From Hymenobacter latericoloratus (GTDB lineage: Bacteria > Bacteroidota > Bacteroidia > Cytophagales > Hymenobacteraceae): a stretch of DNA of 64,000 nt. The stretch spans positions 107,269-171,268 of the forward strand of contig NZ_JACHNV010000008.1 in NCBI RefSeq assembly GCF_014199535.1, given 5' to 3'. The notes beneath the pieces are model-generated. The model was not told the DNA's origin and did no database searches. It saw nothing but the letters and a program-made list of their open reading frames with translations. The translations under genes were made by a program, and so were the position numbers. Below, piece after piece: positions 16,863-25,295 of this stretch (position 1 is the first letter of the stretch; each line of letters begins with the position of its first letter).

Positions 16863-17441
16863 TTACGGCTTCAGCTTATCCTGCAGGGCTTCCCCCGCAG
16901 TGTGTTGATCTTTCAGGGCGGGTAGCTGGCGCGCGGCCAGTGCCCGGATGTCCCCGTCGTAGGCCTCATCCGCCATATCCTCGTAGGCGTCTACGGTCTT
17001 ATCCGTGAGGCTGCTGAGCATTTCCGCGTATTTCTGGTCGAAGGCCGGGCCATTCAGGGCCGTCAGCTCGCCTACTTCCTGGGCCTGGCTTTCGCCCAAA
17101 CCAGTAGGTAGGGCCCGGTTTTTCTGCTGAGCCAAGGTTTTCAGCTCCTGCAGCCGGGCCGAAAGCTGGGCAATAGCGTTCTGGGCCACGTAGCGGGTAT
17201 CGGGGGAAGTAGCTTTGCGCTGGGCAATCTGGCTGATTTCAAGCAGCTCCATTTTCTGGCTGGCCGCTTCCACCAGAAACTCAGCATCGCGCAGCTGGCG
17301 CTTGGTGATATTTTCTTCCCCAATGCGCTTCTCGTTCTGGAACTTGGCGCTGAAAACAGGGTCTTTGCTGTTTTCTTTAGCCGAGCAGGCTACCGCCAGG
17401 GGAGCCAGAAGCAGCACATATAATCGAAGGGGAAGCAGCAT
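16863..17441 (-). CDS. DUF4142 lipoprotein (second copy)
   Basis: A 192-residue lipoprotein. Signal sequence ends LAPLAVACSAKEN, with the lipobox cysteine near residue 19. The mature protein is helical with the DUF4142 pattern: RDAEFLVEAASQKMELLEIS, then ALNGPAFDQKYAEMLSSLTD. It lacks the long Ser/Thr linker of 15861-16514. It is the first gene of the lipoprotein unit, and the two DUF4142 genes are probably ancient duplicates. Confidence 0.85.
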   Translation of the reverse strand: MLLPLRLYVLLLAPLAVACSAKENSKDPVFSAKFQNEKRIGEENITKRQLRDAEFLVEAASQKMELLEISQIAQRKATSPDTRYVAQNAIAQLSARLQELKTLAQQKNRALPTGLGESQAQEVGELTALNGPAFDQKYAEMLSSLTDKTVDAYEDMADEAYDGDIRALAARQLPALKDQHTAGEALQDKLKP

Positions 17442-17608
17442 AAAGTCAGAAGATTGCCCGGTGCAAAACGGTTTGCATGGCTATACGCGCATCAGTAGCC
17501 CAGGTTGGGATTCAGCTTTCAGAAAAAAGTTCCCGCTCCAATTAAACTCTGGCTTCGGCAGCAGCTCCAACTGCCAAATTTCTTCTCACCCTTCTCTGCT
17601 TTTGCCCC

Positions 17609-18469
17609 ATGAATGCTGCTGTACTACGCCCGCTAGGGCTGGCCACCTTGGCCAGCCTGGCCCTGCTCACCGGTGCCTGCTCCAAATCGACTGATCCCCA
17701 GGCCGCCGCCGCCGACGTGGCTGCGTCGGCCGAGGACCAAAGCCTGGCCGACGAGGAAAACGCGGCCCTTACTGACTTGGTGGAAGCCGGCTCGCCTGCC
17801 GATGCGGCCGTGGCGGCCAGCCCCGCCGCCGAGCCCGCCGACCTGGCCCGCGTAGCCGGCAACTGCTTCACGCGCACCTATGAGGCGGCTACCCGTACCC
17901 TTACCCTCGACTTCGGTTCCGTCAACTGTCTGGGCCCCAACGGGGTGGCACGCCGCGGTAAGGTGGTGGCCGCATTCAGCGGGCCCTACCGGCAAGCCGG
18001 CGCTACCGTTACTATTACGCTGATAGACTACTTCCGTAACGATAATAGGCATACCGGCACCCGCACACTCACCAATCTGGGCAATGGCTCCTGGAAGCTG
18101 CAGGTGCAGAATGCCAGCGTAACCACCGCCGCCGGCACTCACTCCTGGACCTCGGAGCGCCAGTACACCCGCACGGCCGGTTTCGGTACCCGCACCATCC
18201 TCGACGACGAGTATAGCGTAACGGGGCAGGCCAGCGGCACCAACCGCAAGGGGGGAAGCTACTCGGCTACCATTGAGCAGCCGCTGCTTAAGAAAATACA
18301 GGCAGGTTGCGCCCGCACCTTTGTGGCCGGCACCGTTAAAATTCTGACCGCTAAGGAAAAGGAACTGCTGCTGAACTACGACCCCACCGGCACCCAGGCC
18401 TGCGACAACCTGGCTACCATCACCAGCAACGGCGTCACCCGCACCATTCGGTTGGGCCGGGGACTGTAA
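17609..18469 (+). CDS. Hypothetical lipoprotein
   Basis: A 286-residue lipoprotein. Signal MNAAVLRPLGLATLASLALL, lipobox TGACSK near residue 24, an Ala/Glu/Asp-rich linker to about 85, then a beta-rich domain. The domain repeats TRTLTLDFGSVNCLGPNGVA, RRGKVVAAFSG and a late TNRKGGSYSATI ... GTVKI. The pattern of GxxRxGxI-like strands resembles secreted bacteroidete proteins of unknown function; no named domain is assigned. It stands alone, divergent from the DUF4142 unit. Confidence 0.75.
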   Translation: MNAAVLRPLGLATLASLALLTGACSKSTDPQAAAADVAASAEDQSLADEENAALTDLVEAGSPADAAVAASPAAEPADLARVAGNCFTRTYEAATRTLTLDFGSVNCLGPNGVARRGKVVAAFSGPYRQAGATVTITLIDYFRNDNRHTGTRTLTNLGNGSWKLQVQNASVTTAAGTHSWTSERQYTRTAGFGTRTILDDEYSVTGQASGTNRKGGSYSATIEQPLLKKIQAGCARTFVAGTVKILTAKEKELLLNYDPTGTQACDNLATITSNGVTRTIRLGRGL

Positions 18470-18487
18470 GCGGCCCGTATGGGTAGG

Positions 18488-19204
18488 CTACTGCGGCGGG
18501 CTGTTGGCCAGAATGGCTTCCGCCAAAAGCAAATCCTCGGGGGTGGTAATTTTCAGGTTGCGGTAGTCGCCGGCTACCAGCTGAATCGGGTGCAGGTCTT
18601 CCACCACGCTGGCGTCGTCGGTGAAGGTAGGCAGCTCCGGCAGCTGGTAGGCCCGGCGCAGCAGCCCGATTTCAAAGCACTGAGGCGTCTGGACGAGACG
18701 CAGCCGTGACCGGTCGAGGGCATAGGAGCCCTGCTGGCTCAGGCTCCGTACCGAGTCCTTGGGCACGACGGCCGCAATGGCGGCTCCGTGGGCCTGAGCG
18801 GCCTGATATGCAGCCACAATGACGCTGACAGGCGTGAGGGGGCGTACGCCGTCGTGCACGGCTACTACCCCCTCGGGGCTGCTCAAAGCCGCCAGCCCGT
18901 TGCGCACCGAGGCCCAGCGGGTAGCGCCGCCCGCCACAACCGTATGGGGCAGGGTAATGGCATGCTCCGCGCAGAGCTGCTGCCAGGTTTCAAACTGATC
19001 GGGGGGTAGCACAAGCACGCACTGCTGCACGCCCAGCGCCGGATCGGCGAAGCGGCGCAGCGTGTGCAGCAGCACTGGCTCACCGGCCAGCAGCAGGAAC
19101 TGCTTGGGGCGGTCGGCGCCCATGCGGGAGCCGCTGCCCCCGGCCACCAGAATAGCAAACCGGGGCGCGGAGAATACAGTCGGAGAAGTATCAGCAGAGG
19201 TCAT
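18488..19204 (-). CDS. ispD: 2-C-methyl-D-erythritol 4-phosphate cytidylyltransferase
   Basis: A 238-residue IspD, which makes CDP-methylerythritol from MEP and CTP in the non-mevalonate isoprenoid pathway. The CTP-binding loop AGGSGSRMGADRPKQF (about 21-36), GGATRWASVRNGL and VHDGVRPLTP are all present. The product ultimately supplies the carotenoid pathway, which is consistent with the lycopene cyclase gene nearby. A strong hairpin lies just 18 bases upstream of the ATG, after queA. Confidence 0.95.
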   Translation of the reverse strand: MTSADTSPTVFSAPRFAILVAGGSGSRMGADRPKQFLLLAGEPVLLHTLRRFADPALGVQQCVLVLPPDQFETWQQLCAEHAITLPHTVVAGGATRWASVRNGLAALSSPEGVVAVHDGVRPLTPVSVIVAAYQAAQAHGAAIAAVVPKDSVRSLSQQGSYALDRSRLRLVQTPQCFEIGLLRRAYQLPELPTFTDDASVVEDLHPIQLVAGDYRNLKITTPEDLLLAEAILANSPPQ

Positions 19205-19222
19205 ATGCAGTAGTCAGGACAC

Positions 19223-19260
19223 AAAAAAGCCCTGGTACCGCAAGGTACTAGGGCTTTTTT
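19223..19260. terminator. Hairpin terminator between queA and ispD
   Basis: Stem of about 17 bp with one mismatch, 4-base loop, A run on one side and T run on the other. It ends queA on the minus strand and lies directly before ispD. Confidence 0.85.
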
Positions 19261-19288
19261 ACTCCGGTGGGCAGGGGGCCGGTCTGGT

Positions 19289-20338
19289 TTACAGAATCAG
19301 CATGGCGTCGCCGTAGCTGAAAAACTTATATTTCTCCTTGATGGCCGTCTGATACGCTTCAATCAGCAGCTCGTGGCCGGCAAAAGCCGAGGCCATCATC
19401 ATCAGCGTGCTCTCCGGGGTGTGGAAGTTGGTGAGCAGCGCGTTGGAGATTTTGAAATCGTAGGGGGGGAAGATGAACTTATCGGTCCAGCCTTCCGTGG
19501 GCTTCAGGCGAGAGTGAGCCGATACCGACGACTCCATGGCGCGCATGGAGGTAGTACCCACGGCACACACCCGCTTCTTGGCATCCAGGGCCCGGTTTAC
19601 TACTGCTGCCGAATCAGCCGGCACGATGAAGTTCTCGGAGTCCATCTTGTGCTTGGTCAGGTCTTCCACATCCACGGGGCGGAACGTACCCAGGCCTACG
19701 TGCAGGGTTACCGGCACCACATCAACGCCTTTGATTTCCAGGCGCTTCATTACCTCGCGGGTGAAGTGCAGGCCAGCCGAAGGGGCGGCTACAGCGCCGG
19801 TGTGCTTGGCGTAAATCGTTTGGTAACGCTCCTTGTCGGCGGCTTCCGTTTCGCGGGAAATGAATTCTTTCGGAATCGGGGTTTCGCCCAGGTCGTGCAG
19901 GGCCTTATAGAACTCCTCATCCGAGCCATCAAACAAGAACTTGATGGTACGGCCGCGCGAAGTGGTGTTGTCAATTACCTCGGCTACCATGTCCGACTCG
20001 CCGAAGTACAGCTTGTTGCCTACCCGGATTTTGCGGGCGGGATCCACAAGCACGTCCCACAGGTGAATTTCCTTGTTCAGCTCGCGCAGTAGAAACACCT
20101 CAATCTGAGCGCCGGTTTTTTCCTTGTTGCCGTAGAGGCGGGCCGGAAATACTTTGGTATCATTAACCACGAACACGTCGCCGTCCGTGAAATACTCAAT
20201 AATATCCTTGAACACGCGGTGCTCAATCTTGCCACTGTCGCGGTGCAGCACCATCAGGCGCGACTCGTCGCGGTTTTTGGCGGGGTGCTGTGCCAGCAGG
20301 CTTTCGGGCAAGTCAAATTTGAACTCAGACAGTTTCAT
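19289..20338 (-). CDS. queA: S-adenosylmethionine:tRNA ribosyltransferase-isomerase
   Basis: A 349-residue QueA, which transfers the ribosyl part of SAM to 7-aminomethyl-7-deazaguanine in tRNA to give epoxyqueuosine. Typical blocks are LSEFKFDLPESLLAQHPAKN, VNDTKVFPARL, PSAGLHFTREVM, HVGLGTFRPV and NFHTPESTLMMMASAFAG. Start chosen at 20338 (MKLSEFKF) because the family begins there; the frame is open further upstream. A good -7 element lies 49 bases upstream. Confidence 0.96.
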   Translation of the reverse strand: MKLSEFKFDLPESLLAQHPAKNRDESRLMVLHRDSGKIEHRVFKDIIEYFTDGDVFVVNDTKVFPARLYGNKEKTGAQIEVFLLRELNKEIHLWDVLVDPARKIRVGNKLYFGESDMVAEVIDNTTSRGRTIKFLFDGSDEEFYKALHDLGETPIPKEFISRETEAADKERYQTIYAKHTGAVAAPSAGLHFTREVMKRLEIKGVDVVPVTLHVGLGTFRPVDVEDLTKHKMDSENFIVPADSAAVVNRALDAKKRVCAVGTTSMRAMESSVSAHSRLKPTEGWTDKFIFPPYDFKISNALLTNFHTPESTLMMMASAFAGHELLIEAYQTAIKEKYKFFSYGDAMLIL

Positions 20339-20386
20339 GGGCCGGACAGGGCAATAGGAGGGGAACCTAAGAAAAAAATCGAACCG

Positions 20387-20394
20387 CAAAAGTA
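20387..20394 (-). promoter_or_regulatory. Candidate -7 element of queA
   Basis: CAAAAGTA on the plus strand reads TACTTTTG on the minus strand, a full match to TAnnTTTG. Transcription would start near 20380, about 42 bases before the queA ATG. Confidence 0.5.
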
Positions 20395-20478
20395 CGGACC
20401 TACGTCGAATAAATCGTTATTTTTCGCCCGAAATCTGCTTATTGCCCCTGCTACGTCCATGGCCGAACCCCTTCCCGC

Positions 20479-21741
20479 ATGAAAGCGCTGCGTCTGACCC
20501 TGGAAAGTTTCCGTTTTGCGTGGCAAGCCCTGAAAGCCAACCTGCTGCGCACCATTTTGTCCCTGCTGGGCGTAACGGTGGGCATCTTCGCCATCATTGC
20601 TGTATTTACCGTCGTTGACTCATTGGAGGCCAACGTGCGCCAAAGCATGAGCTTTGTGGGCGACAAGGTGATTTACGTGATGAAAATGCCCTGGACCTTC
20701 GACCAGCCGGACTACCCCTGGTGGAAATACTTCGGGCGGCCCGTGCCCACGGTGCGCGAGTACAATGACCTGCGGAAAAGTCTGAGCGACAATAACCGGG
20801 GCGTGGCCGTGTTTGCCAGCGCCGGCGGCAACACCTTGCGGGCCGGCAACAACAGCATGGAAAGCATTGCCCTGCAGGGCGTCAGCTACGATTTCCGGAA
20901 GGTTTCTGACCTGCCCATTGCCGAGGGGCGCTACTTCACCCAGCGCGAGGTTGAGTCGGCGCGCAACGTGGCCATCATCGGGGCGGATATTGCCTCCAAC
21001 CTGTTTCCGAACAGCACAGCCATAGGGCGCGAGTTCAAGGCCAAGGGTCAGCGCTTCACGGTAGTTGGGGTAGTGCAGAAGGAAGGCAAGAAGCTGCTTG
21101 ACACGCCCAGCAACGACAACAACGTAGTTATTCCCTTCGAAACCTTCACCAAAATATTTACCCTGAGTACGGGCAACGGCTTTGGCATTACGCCTACCAT
21201 CGCCGTGAAGGGCAAAGAGGAAGACGAAGGTCTGCTGGATCTGGAGTCGGAGATGCGCGGGCTCATGCGCAATATCCGCAGCCTACGTCCGCGAGAGGAA
21301 GACAACTTCGCCCTCAATCGCCCCGAAATGCTTGGCAACATGGTTGGCAAGCTGTTTTCCATTATCGGTATTGCTGGTGCCGTCATAGGGTCGTTTGCCA
21401 TGCTGGTGGGCGGCTTCGGCATTGCCAACATCATGTTCGTATCGGTGAAGGAGCGCACCAACATCATTGGAATTCAGAAGTCGTTGGGGGCCAAAAACTA
21501 CTTCGTGCTGTTCCAGTTTCTGTTCGAGGCCGTGTTCCTGTGCCTGCTGGGCGGTGCCGCCGGTATTTTCCTGGTGTGGCTGATTACGCTAATTCCGCAG
21601 GAAACCCTACCCCTGCTCTTGTCCTGGAGTAACATCTCCCTGGGGCTCACCGTGTCGGTGGTGATTGGGGTGCTGGCCGGCATCATTCCCGCTGTGCTGG
21701 CCGCCAACCTCGACCCCGTTATTGCTATTCGGGCGAAGTAA
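20479..21741 (+). CDS. MacB/FtsX-type ABC transporter permease
   Basis: A 420-residue ABC permease. One N-terminal transmembrane helix (about 20-45, LLRTILSLLGVTVGIFAIIA) is followed by a MacB-like periplasmic domain (about 50-280) and three C-terminal helices (about 290-410) in an FtsX domain, ending VLAANLDPVIAIRAK. Such permeases couple ATP use to efflux or to lipoprotein transport. No ATPase is adjacent, so it must share one encoded elsewhere. It is divergent from queA. Confidence 0.92.
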   Translation: MKALRLTLESFRFAWQALKANLLRTILSLLGVTVGIFAIIAVFTVVDSLEANVRQSMSFVGDKVIYVMKMPWTFDQPDYPWWKYFGRPVPTVREYNDLRKSLSDNNRGVAVFASAGGNTLRAGNNSMESIALQGVSYDFRKVSDLPIAEGRYFTQREVESARNVAIIGADIASNLFPNSTAIGREFKAKGQRFTVVGVVQKEGKKLLDTPSNDNNVVIPFETFTKIFTLSTGNGFGITPTIAVKGKEEDEGLLDLESEMRGLMRNIRSLRPREEDNFALNRPEMLGNMVGKLFSIIGIAGAVIGSFAMLVGGFGIANIMFVSVKERTNIIGIQKSLGAKNYFVLFQFLFEAVFLCLLGGAAGIFLVWLITLIPQETLPLLLSWSNISLGLTVSVVIGVLAGIIPAVLAANLDPVIAIRAK

Positions 21742-21742
21742 A

Positions 21743-21986
21743 GTGATGGGGTGAAGAGGTGAGGAGGTGAATCGTGACAAGTGACTAGTCAGCACGTCAT
21801 GCCGAGCGCAGCGAGGAATCTTGGGTGCTGACGTTGCCAAGGTAGATGTCATGCTGAGCAGAGTCGAAGCATCTCTACCGCTTCGTTGCTATGCTGTTCG
21901 GACGTCAGCCGAGTGAGATTCCTCGGCTGCGCTCGGCGTGACGTGTCACTTGTCACGATTCACCTCTTCACCATTCACTGCCTCAC
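21743..21986. repeat. Long intergenic inverted repeat (element A)
   Basis: Two imperfect arms of about 90 bases: GTGAAGAGGTGA, ATCGTGACAAGTGAC, GTCATGCCGAGCGCAGC and GAGGAATCT recur inverted at 21904-21986. The centre contains a further GTCATGCTGAGC ... GTCGAAGCATCTC segment of the kind scattered through bacteroidete genomes. No coding capacity, no transposase; it looks like a palindromic REP/MITE-like element. It fills most of the 21742-22173 gap. Confidence 0.75.
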
Positions 21987-22173
21987 TATTCTTAACTTGA
22001 TGTTAACAAATTGTTAACTTGCCAGCCGCTACCTTGGGTCGCCCTTTCTTCCGTGGGGGCGGCTTTCTTTTTGCCCTTTTCTTCATTTTTTACCCGGGCC
22101 CGGATTCATTCCCACCTTGGTCGGCGGCCTGTGGGCCAGCCGGCTACCCGCGCCCTTTTTAGCGTAGCTTGTT

Positions 22174-23037
22174 ATGTCGAAGCTCAAAAAAACCAGTAGA
22201 ACCAAAGCAGCCGACCAGGTGCTGAATGCCGGCAGCGGCCAGACCATCGTTCAGCCCAACGTCAACGACAATAAGGTTAAGACCATCAGTGACATCCGCG
22301 AGCAAACCCACGGCGAGCGGACCGTGCAGCTCGACGACGAGCAGCGCATCCGCAAAGCTTTCGTGGATAAGGACTGGAACGAGATTAAGATTGCCGACTC
22401 CTGGCAGATCTTTAAGGTGATGGCCGAGTTCGTGGAGGGTTTCGAGAAGATGACCAAGATCGGGCCCTGCGTGTCCATCTTCGGCTCGGCCCGCACCAAG
22501 CCCGACAACCCCTACTACCAGATGGCCGAGGAAATTGCGGCCAAGCTGGTGCGCCACGGCTATGGCGTAATTACCGGCGGTGGCCCCGGCATTATGGAGG
22601 CCGGCAACAAGGGCGCCCACTCGGAGGGCGGTAAGTCGGTGGGCCTGAACATTGAGCTGCCCTTCGAGCAGTTCCACAACGCCTACATCGACCCCGATAA
22701 GGTGATTAACTTCGACTACTTCTTCGTGCGGAAGGTGATGTTCGTGAAGTACGCCCAGGGCTTCATTGGCATGCCCGGCGGTTTCGGCACCTTAGACGAG
22801 CTATTCGAGGCTATTACCCTGATTCAGACCAAGAAAATCGGCCGCTTCCCCATTGTACTGGTAGGCACGCGCTACTGGCAGGGCATGTTCGACTGGATTC
22901 AGCAGGTGATGCTGGAAGACGAGCACAACATTTCGCCCGAGGACATGAACCTGGTGCAACTGGTGGACGATGCCGAGTCGGCGGTAAAAATCATCGACGA
23001 TTTCTACAGCAAATATCTGCTCTCGCCCAACTTCTAA
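22174..23037 (+). CDS. LOG family protein (TIGR00730, lysine decarboxylase-like fold)
   Basis: A 287-residue member of the LOG family, cytokinin riboside 5'-monophosphate phosphoribohydrolases, often misnamed lysine decarboxylases. It shows the nucleotide-fold start FGSARTKPDNPYY, GGGPGIMEAGNKGAH and the hallmark PGGFGTLDELFE (about 203-214). The first ~75 residues form an N-terminal extension with a charged helix. The likely substrate is a nucleoside monophosphate; the in vivo role is inferred. A near-match -7 element (TACCTTGG at about 22030) precedes it, and a terminator follows. Confidence 0.9.
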   Translation: MSKLKKTSRTKAADQVLNAGSGQTIVQPNVNDNKVKTISDIREQTHGERTVQLDDEQRIRKAFVDKDWNEIKIADSWQIFKVMAEFVEGFEKMTKIGPCVSIFGSARTKPDNPYYQMAEEIAAKLVRHGYGVITGGGPGIMEAGNKGAHSEGGKSVGLNIELPFEQFHNAYIDPDKVINFDYFFVRKVMFVKYAQGFIGMPGGFGTLDELFEAITLIQTKKIGRFPIVLVGTRYWQGMFDWIQQVMLEDEHNISPEDMNLVQLVDDAESAVKIIDDFYSKYLLSPNF

Positions 23038-23061
23038 GCCCGCCGCAGTCCGGATCCTTGG

Positions 23062-23102
23062 CCCCTGGTTTCTTCTTCCGAGCAGAAGCCAGGGGTTTTT
23101 TA
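23062..23102 (+). terminator. Terminator of the LOG gene
   Basis: CCCCTGG pairs with CCAGGGG across a 20-base loop that forms further pairs (TTCT with AGAA), followed by six T. Confidence 0.8.
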
Positions 23103-23197
23103 TCGCTATGCTTAAAAATATAGTCTTACAATCATTGATAGATACAAATTACAGTACCTACATTACGGAACTGTTAATTCAATTCTCGCACCCCGGT

Positions 23198-23836
23198 ATG
23201 CCCAACCCCACCACTACCACCCGTAAAGACATCATCATTGTACCGCGCTGGGCAGGCGCTCCGCACCACGACTGGTACCCGTGGCTGGAAGAGCAGCTGC
23301 GCGCCGTGGCGCCAGAAGACGGTGTGGAGTATAACGTGCAGACCCTGCCCATGCCCGCCTGGGATTTGCCCGTCATTGAGCAAGCCGTAGATTATTTAAT
23401 GACCGTGCTGCCGCCCGCCAAAGTAGGTTCGCACGTGTACCTGGTAGGCCACAGCGTAGGTTGCCTAGCTATTCTGCACTACCTGGCCCGCCTGGCCGAG
23501 CAGCACCCCGGAACCAAGCAGGTGGGCGGCGTGCTGTGCGTGGCCGGCTGGTTTTCGGTGGATAGCCCCTGGCAGGACATTCTGAACTGGATGCAGGCCC
23601 CCATTAACTACGAGGCGGCCCGGGCGCTGATTCCCGAGGACAAGCTCATGGTGCTGCTCTCCGACGACGACCCTTACACCTCCGGCTACCAGGACAACGA
23701 ACGGCTGTGGGTGGAGCGCTTGCACTCCCGCGTGCACATCCTGCACGGCCGCCAGCACTTCAGCGCCCAGCTAGACTTCGACGTGCGCGATGCCGTCCGG
23801 GATTTGGCCGGTGCCCTAACGTCTCTGTCCAGCTAA
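23198..23836 (+). CDS. RBBP9/YdeN-type alpha/beta hydrolase
   Basis: A 212-residue serine hydrolase-like protein. The nucleophile elbow is GHSVGC (about 87-92), the acid is probably in LSDDDPY, and the histidine in GRQHFS near residue 188. The early motif VPRWAGAPHHDWYPWLEE fits the RBBP9 family (PxxxGxxxxHWxxWL). Substrate unknown. Start chosen at 23198 because the homologous part begins there; the frame is open upstream. It lies 65 bases before the lycopene cyclase gene and may be co-transcribed with it. Confidence 0.85.
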   Translation: MPNPTTTTRKDIIIVPRWAGAPHHDWYPWLEEQLRAVAPEDGVEYNVQTLPMPAWDLPVIEQAVDYLMTVLPPAKVGSHVYLVGHSVGCLAILHYLARLAEQHPGTKQVGGVLCVAGWFSVDSPWQDILNWMQAPINYEAARALIPEDKLMVLLSDDDPYTSGYQDNERLWVERLHSRVHILHGRQHFSAQLDFDVRDAVRDLAGALTSLSS

Positions 23837-23901
23837 ACCGGCGGCCCCAGGTTTTCCGGGTTATCTTGGCGCGGCGGCTCTACCTGAGTCGCCGCTTTTG
23901 T

Positions 23902-25086
23902 ATGGATGCTTCTTCTGATTTCGACTACCTGATTGTGGGCGGCGGGGCAGCCGGCCTGAGCCTGGCCTACCACCTCAGCCAGGAGCCCCGGCTGGCTGGC
24001 AAGCGGGTGCTGCTGCTGGAACCCGAGGCCAAGGACCAGAACGACCGGACCTGGTCGTTCTGGACCGATGAGCCCATGCTTTTCGACGAAATTGTGGCGC
24101 ACGAGTGGCAGCAGCTAGCCTTCCGGAGCCCCCAGTTTGAGCGGGTATTTGCGCTGCGGCGCCATCGGTATAAGATGATCCGGGGCCTGGATTTTTATCA
24201 GTTCGTGCACGCGGCCCTGGCAAACAACCCGCAGTTTACCCGGGTAGCTGCCCCCGTTGCTACCCTCGAAAACCTGCCAGCGGGCGGCGTACGCGCCACT
24301 ACTCCAACCGGCGAGCAGTTTACCGGTCACTATGCTTTTGATAGTCGCCCGCCAAAGCTGCATGAGCTGCAGCAACCCCATAAACACCGGTACCTGCTCC
24401 AGCACTTTGTGGGTTGGGAAGTGGAAACCGACCACGACGCCTTCGACCCCGCCACGCAGGAGTTTATGGACTTTCGGGGCGAGCAGTACCAGGAGCCCCG
24501 CTTCATATACGTGCTGCCCTTCAGCAAGCGCCGGGCCCTGGTGGAGTACACTCTCTTTTCGGGGCAGGTGCTGCCCAAGGCCGAGTACGAGGCCGAAATC
24601 CGGCGCCACCTGCGGGAGCAGCTGGGCGTAAACGCGTTTCGGATAACGGCCGAGGAAGTGGGCGCCATTCCGATGACCGACCACCCGCTCCCCCCGCGTA
24701 CCGGGCCAGGAATCATTCACCTGGGCGTGCGGGCCGGGCGGGCCAAGCCCAGCACCGGCTACGCCTTCAAGCGCATTCAGGCCCACTCGGCGCGGCTGGT
24801 AGAAAGCCTGGCCGCCACCGGCCACCCCCCCCGGGACCTCACCGGGGACAAGTGGCAGTTTCGCCTGTTTGATACCCTGCTGCTGGATATTATGCAGCGT
24901 CGCGGCGAAATCACGCGCGACATCTTCACCGACCTATTCTGCAGAAACCCAGTGGAGCGCATCTTCGATTTTCTGGACGAGCGCACCACCTGGAAGGAAA
25001 ACTTCCAGATCATGAACTCCGTGACCCCCTGGCCCTTTCTGCGCTCCATCTGGCATGTGCTGCGCGGGCAGCCAGGAAAGCGGTGA
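23902..25086 (+). CDS. crtY: Lycopene beta-cyclase
   Basis: A 394-residue flavoprotein of the CrtY/LcyB family that closes beta-rings on lycopene. The dinucleotide-binding motif DYLIVGGGAAGLSLAYHL is at the N-terminus, followed by NDRTWSFWTD, typical of bacterial CrtY. Later blocks are GWEVETDHDAFDP, LPFSKRRALVEYTLFS and GIIHLGVRAGRAKPSTGYAF. Other carotenoid genes are not in the window; ispD supplies the precursor pathway. Its stop codon lies at the edge of inverted repeat element B. Confidence 0.93.
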   Translation: MDASSDFDYLIVGGGAAGLSLAYHLSQEPRLAGKRVLLLEPEAKDQNDRTWSFWTDEPMLFDEIVAHEWQQLAFRSPQFERVFALRRHRYKMIRGLDFYQFVHAALANNPQFTRVAAPVATLENLPAGGVRATTPTGEQFTGHYAFDSRPPKLHELQQPHKHRYLLQHFVGWEVETDHDAFDPATQEFMDFRGEQYQEPRFIYVLPFSKRRALVEYTLFSGQVLPKAEYEAEIRRHLREQLGVNAFRITAEEVGAIPMTDHPLPPRTGPGIIHLGVRAGRAKPSTGYAFKRIQAHSARLVESLAATGHPPRDLTGDKWQFRLFDTLLLDIMQRRGEITRDIFTDLFCRNPVERIFDFLDERTTWKENFQIMNSVTPWPFLRSIWHVLRGQPGKR

Positions 25087-25275
25087 ATGAGTGACGTATG
25101 TCATGGCGAGGCACGAAGCCATCCGTCCTCTCTCTCTTGTGACAAGCCTGATGAAATAACAACCCCTTGCCTCTATGCTGGAAGCAAGGGGTTGTCACGT
25201 TTCAGGGGGTAGGGCGTCGGCCAGGACGGGTGGCTTCGTCGTGCCTCCTCGCCATGACATACGTTACTCATTCAC
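25083..25275. repeat. Intergenic inverted repeat with nested hairpin (element B)
   Basis: Arms of about 48-54 bases (25083-25130 and 25223-25275) share GTGAATGAGT, ACGTATGTCATGGCGAGG and GAAGCCA.CCGTCCT in inverted order, with small insertions. The centre carries a second hairpin (25158-25196, ACAACCCCTTGC with its complement) that may end the crtY transcript. The left arm overlaps the crtY stop codon. Confidence 0.8.
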
Positions 25276-25295
25276 TCACTTACTCGCTCCCCATA

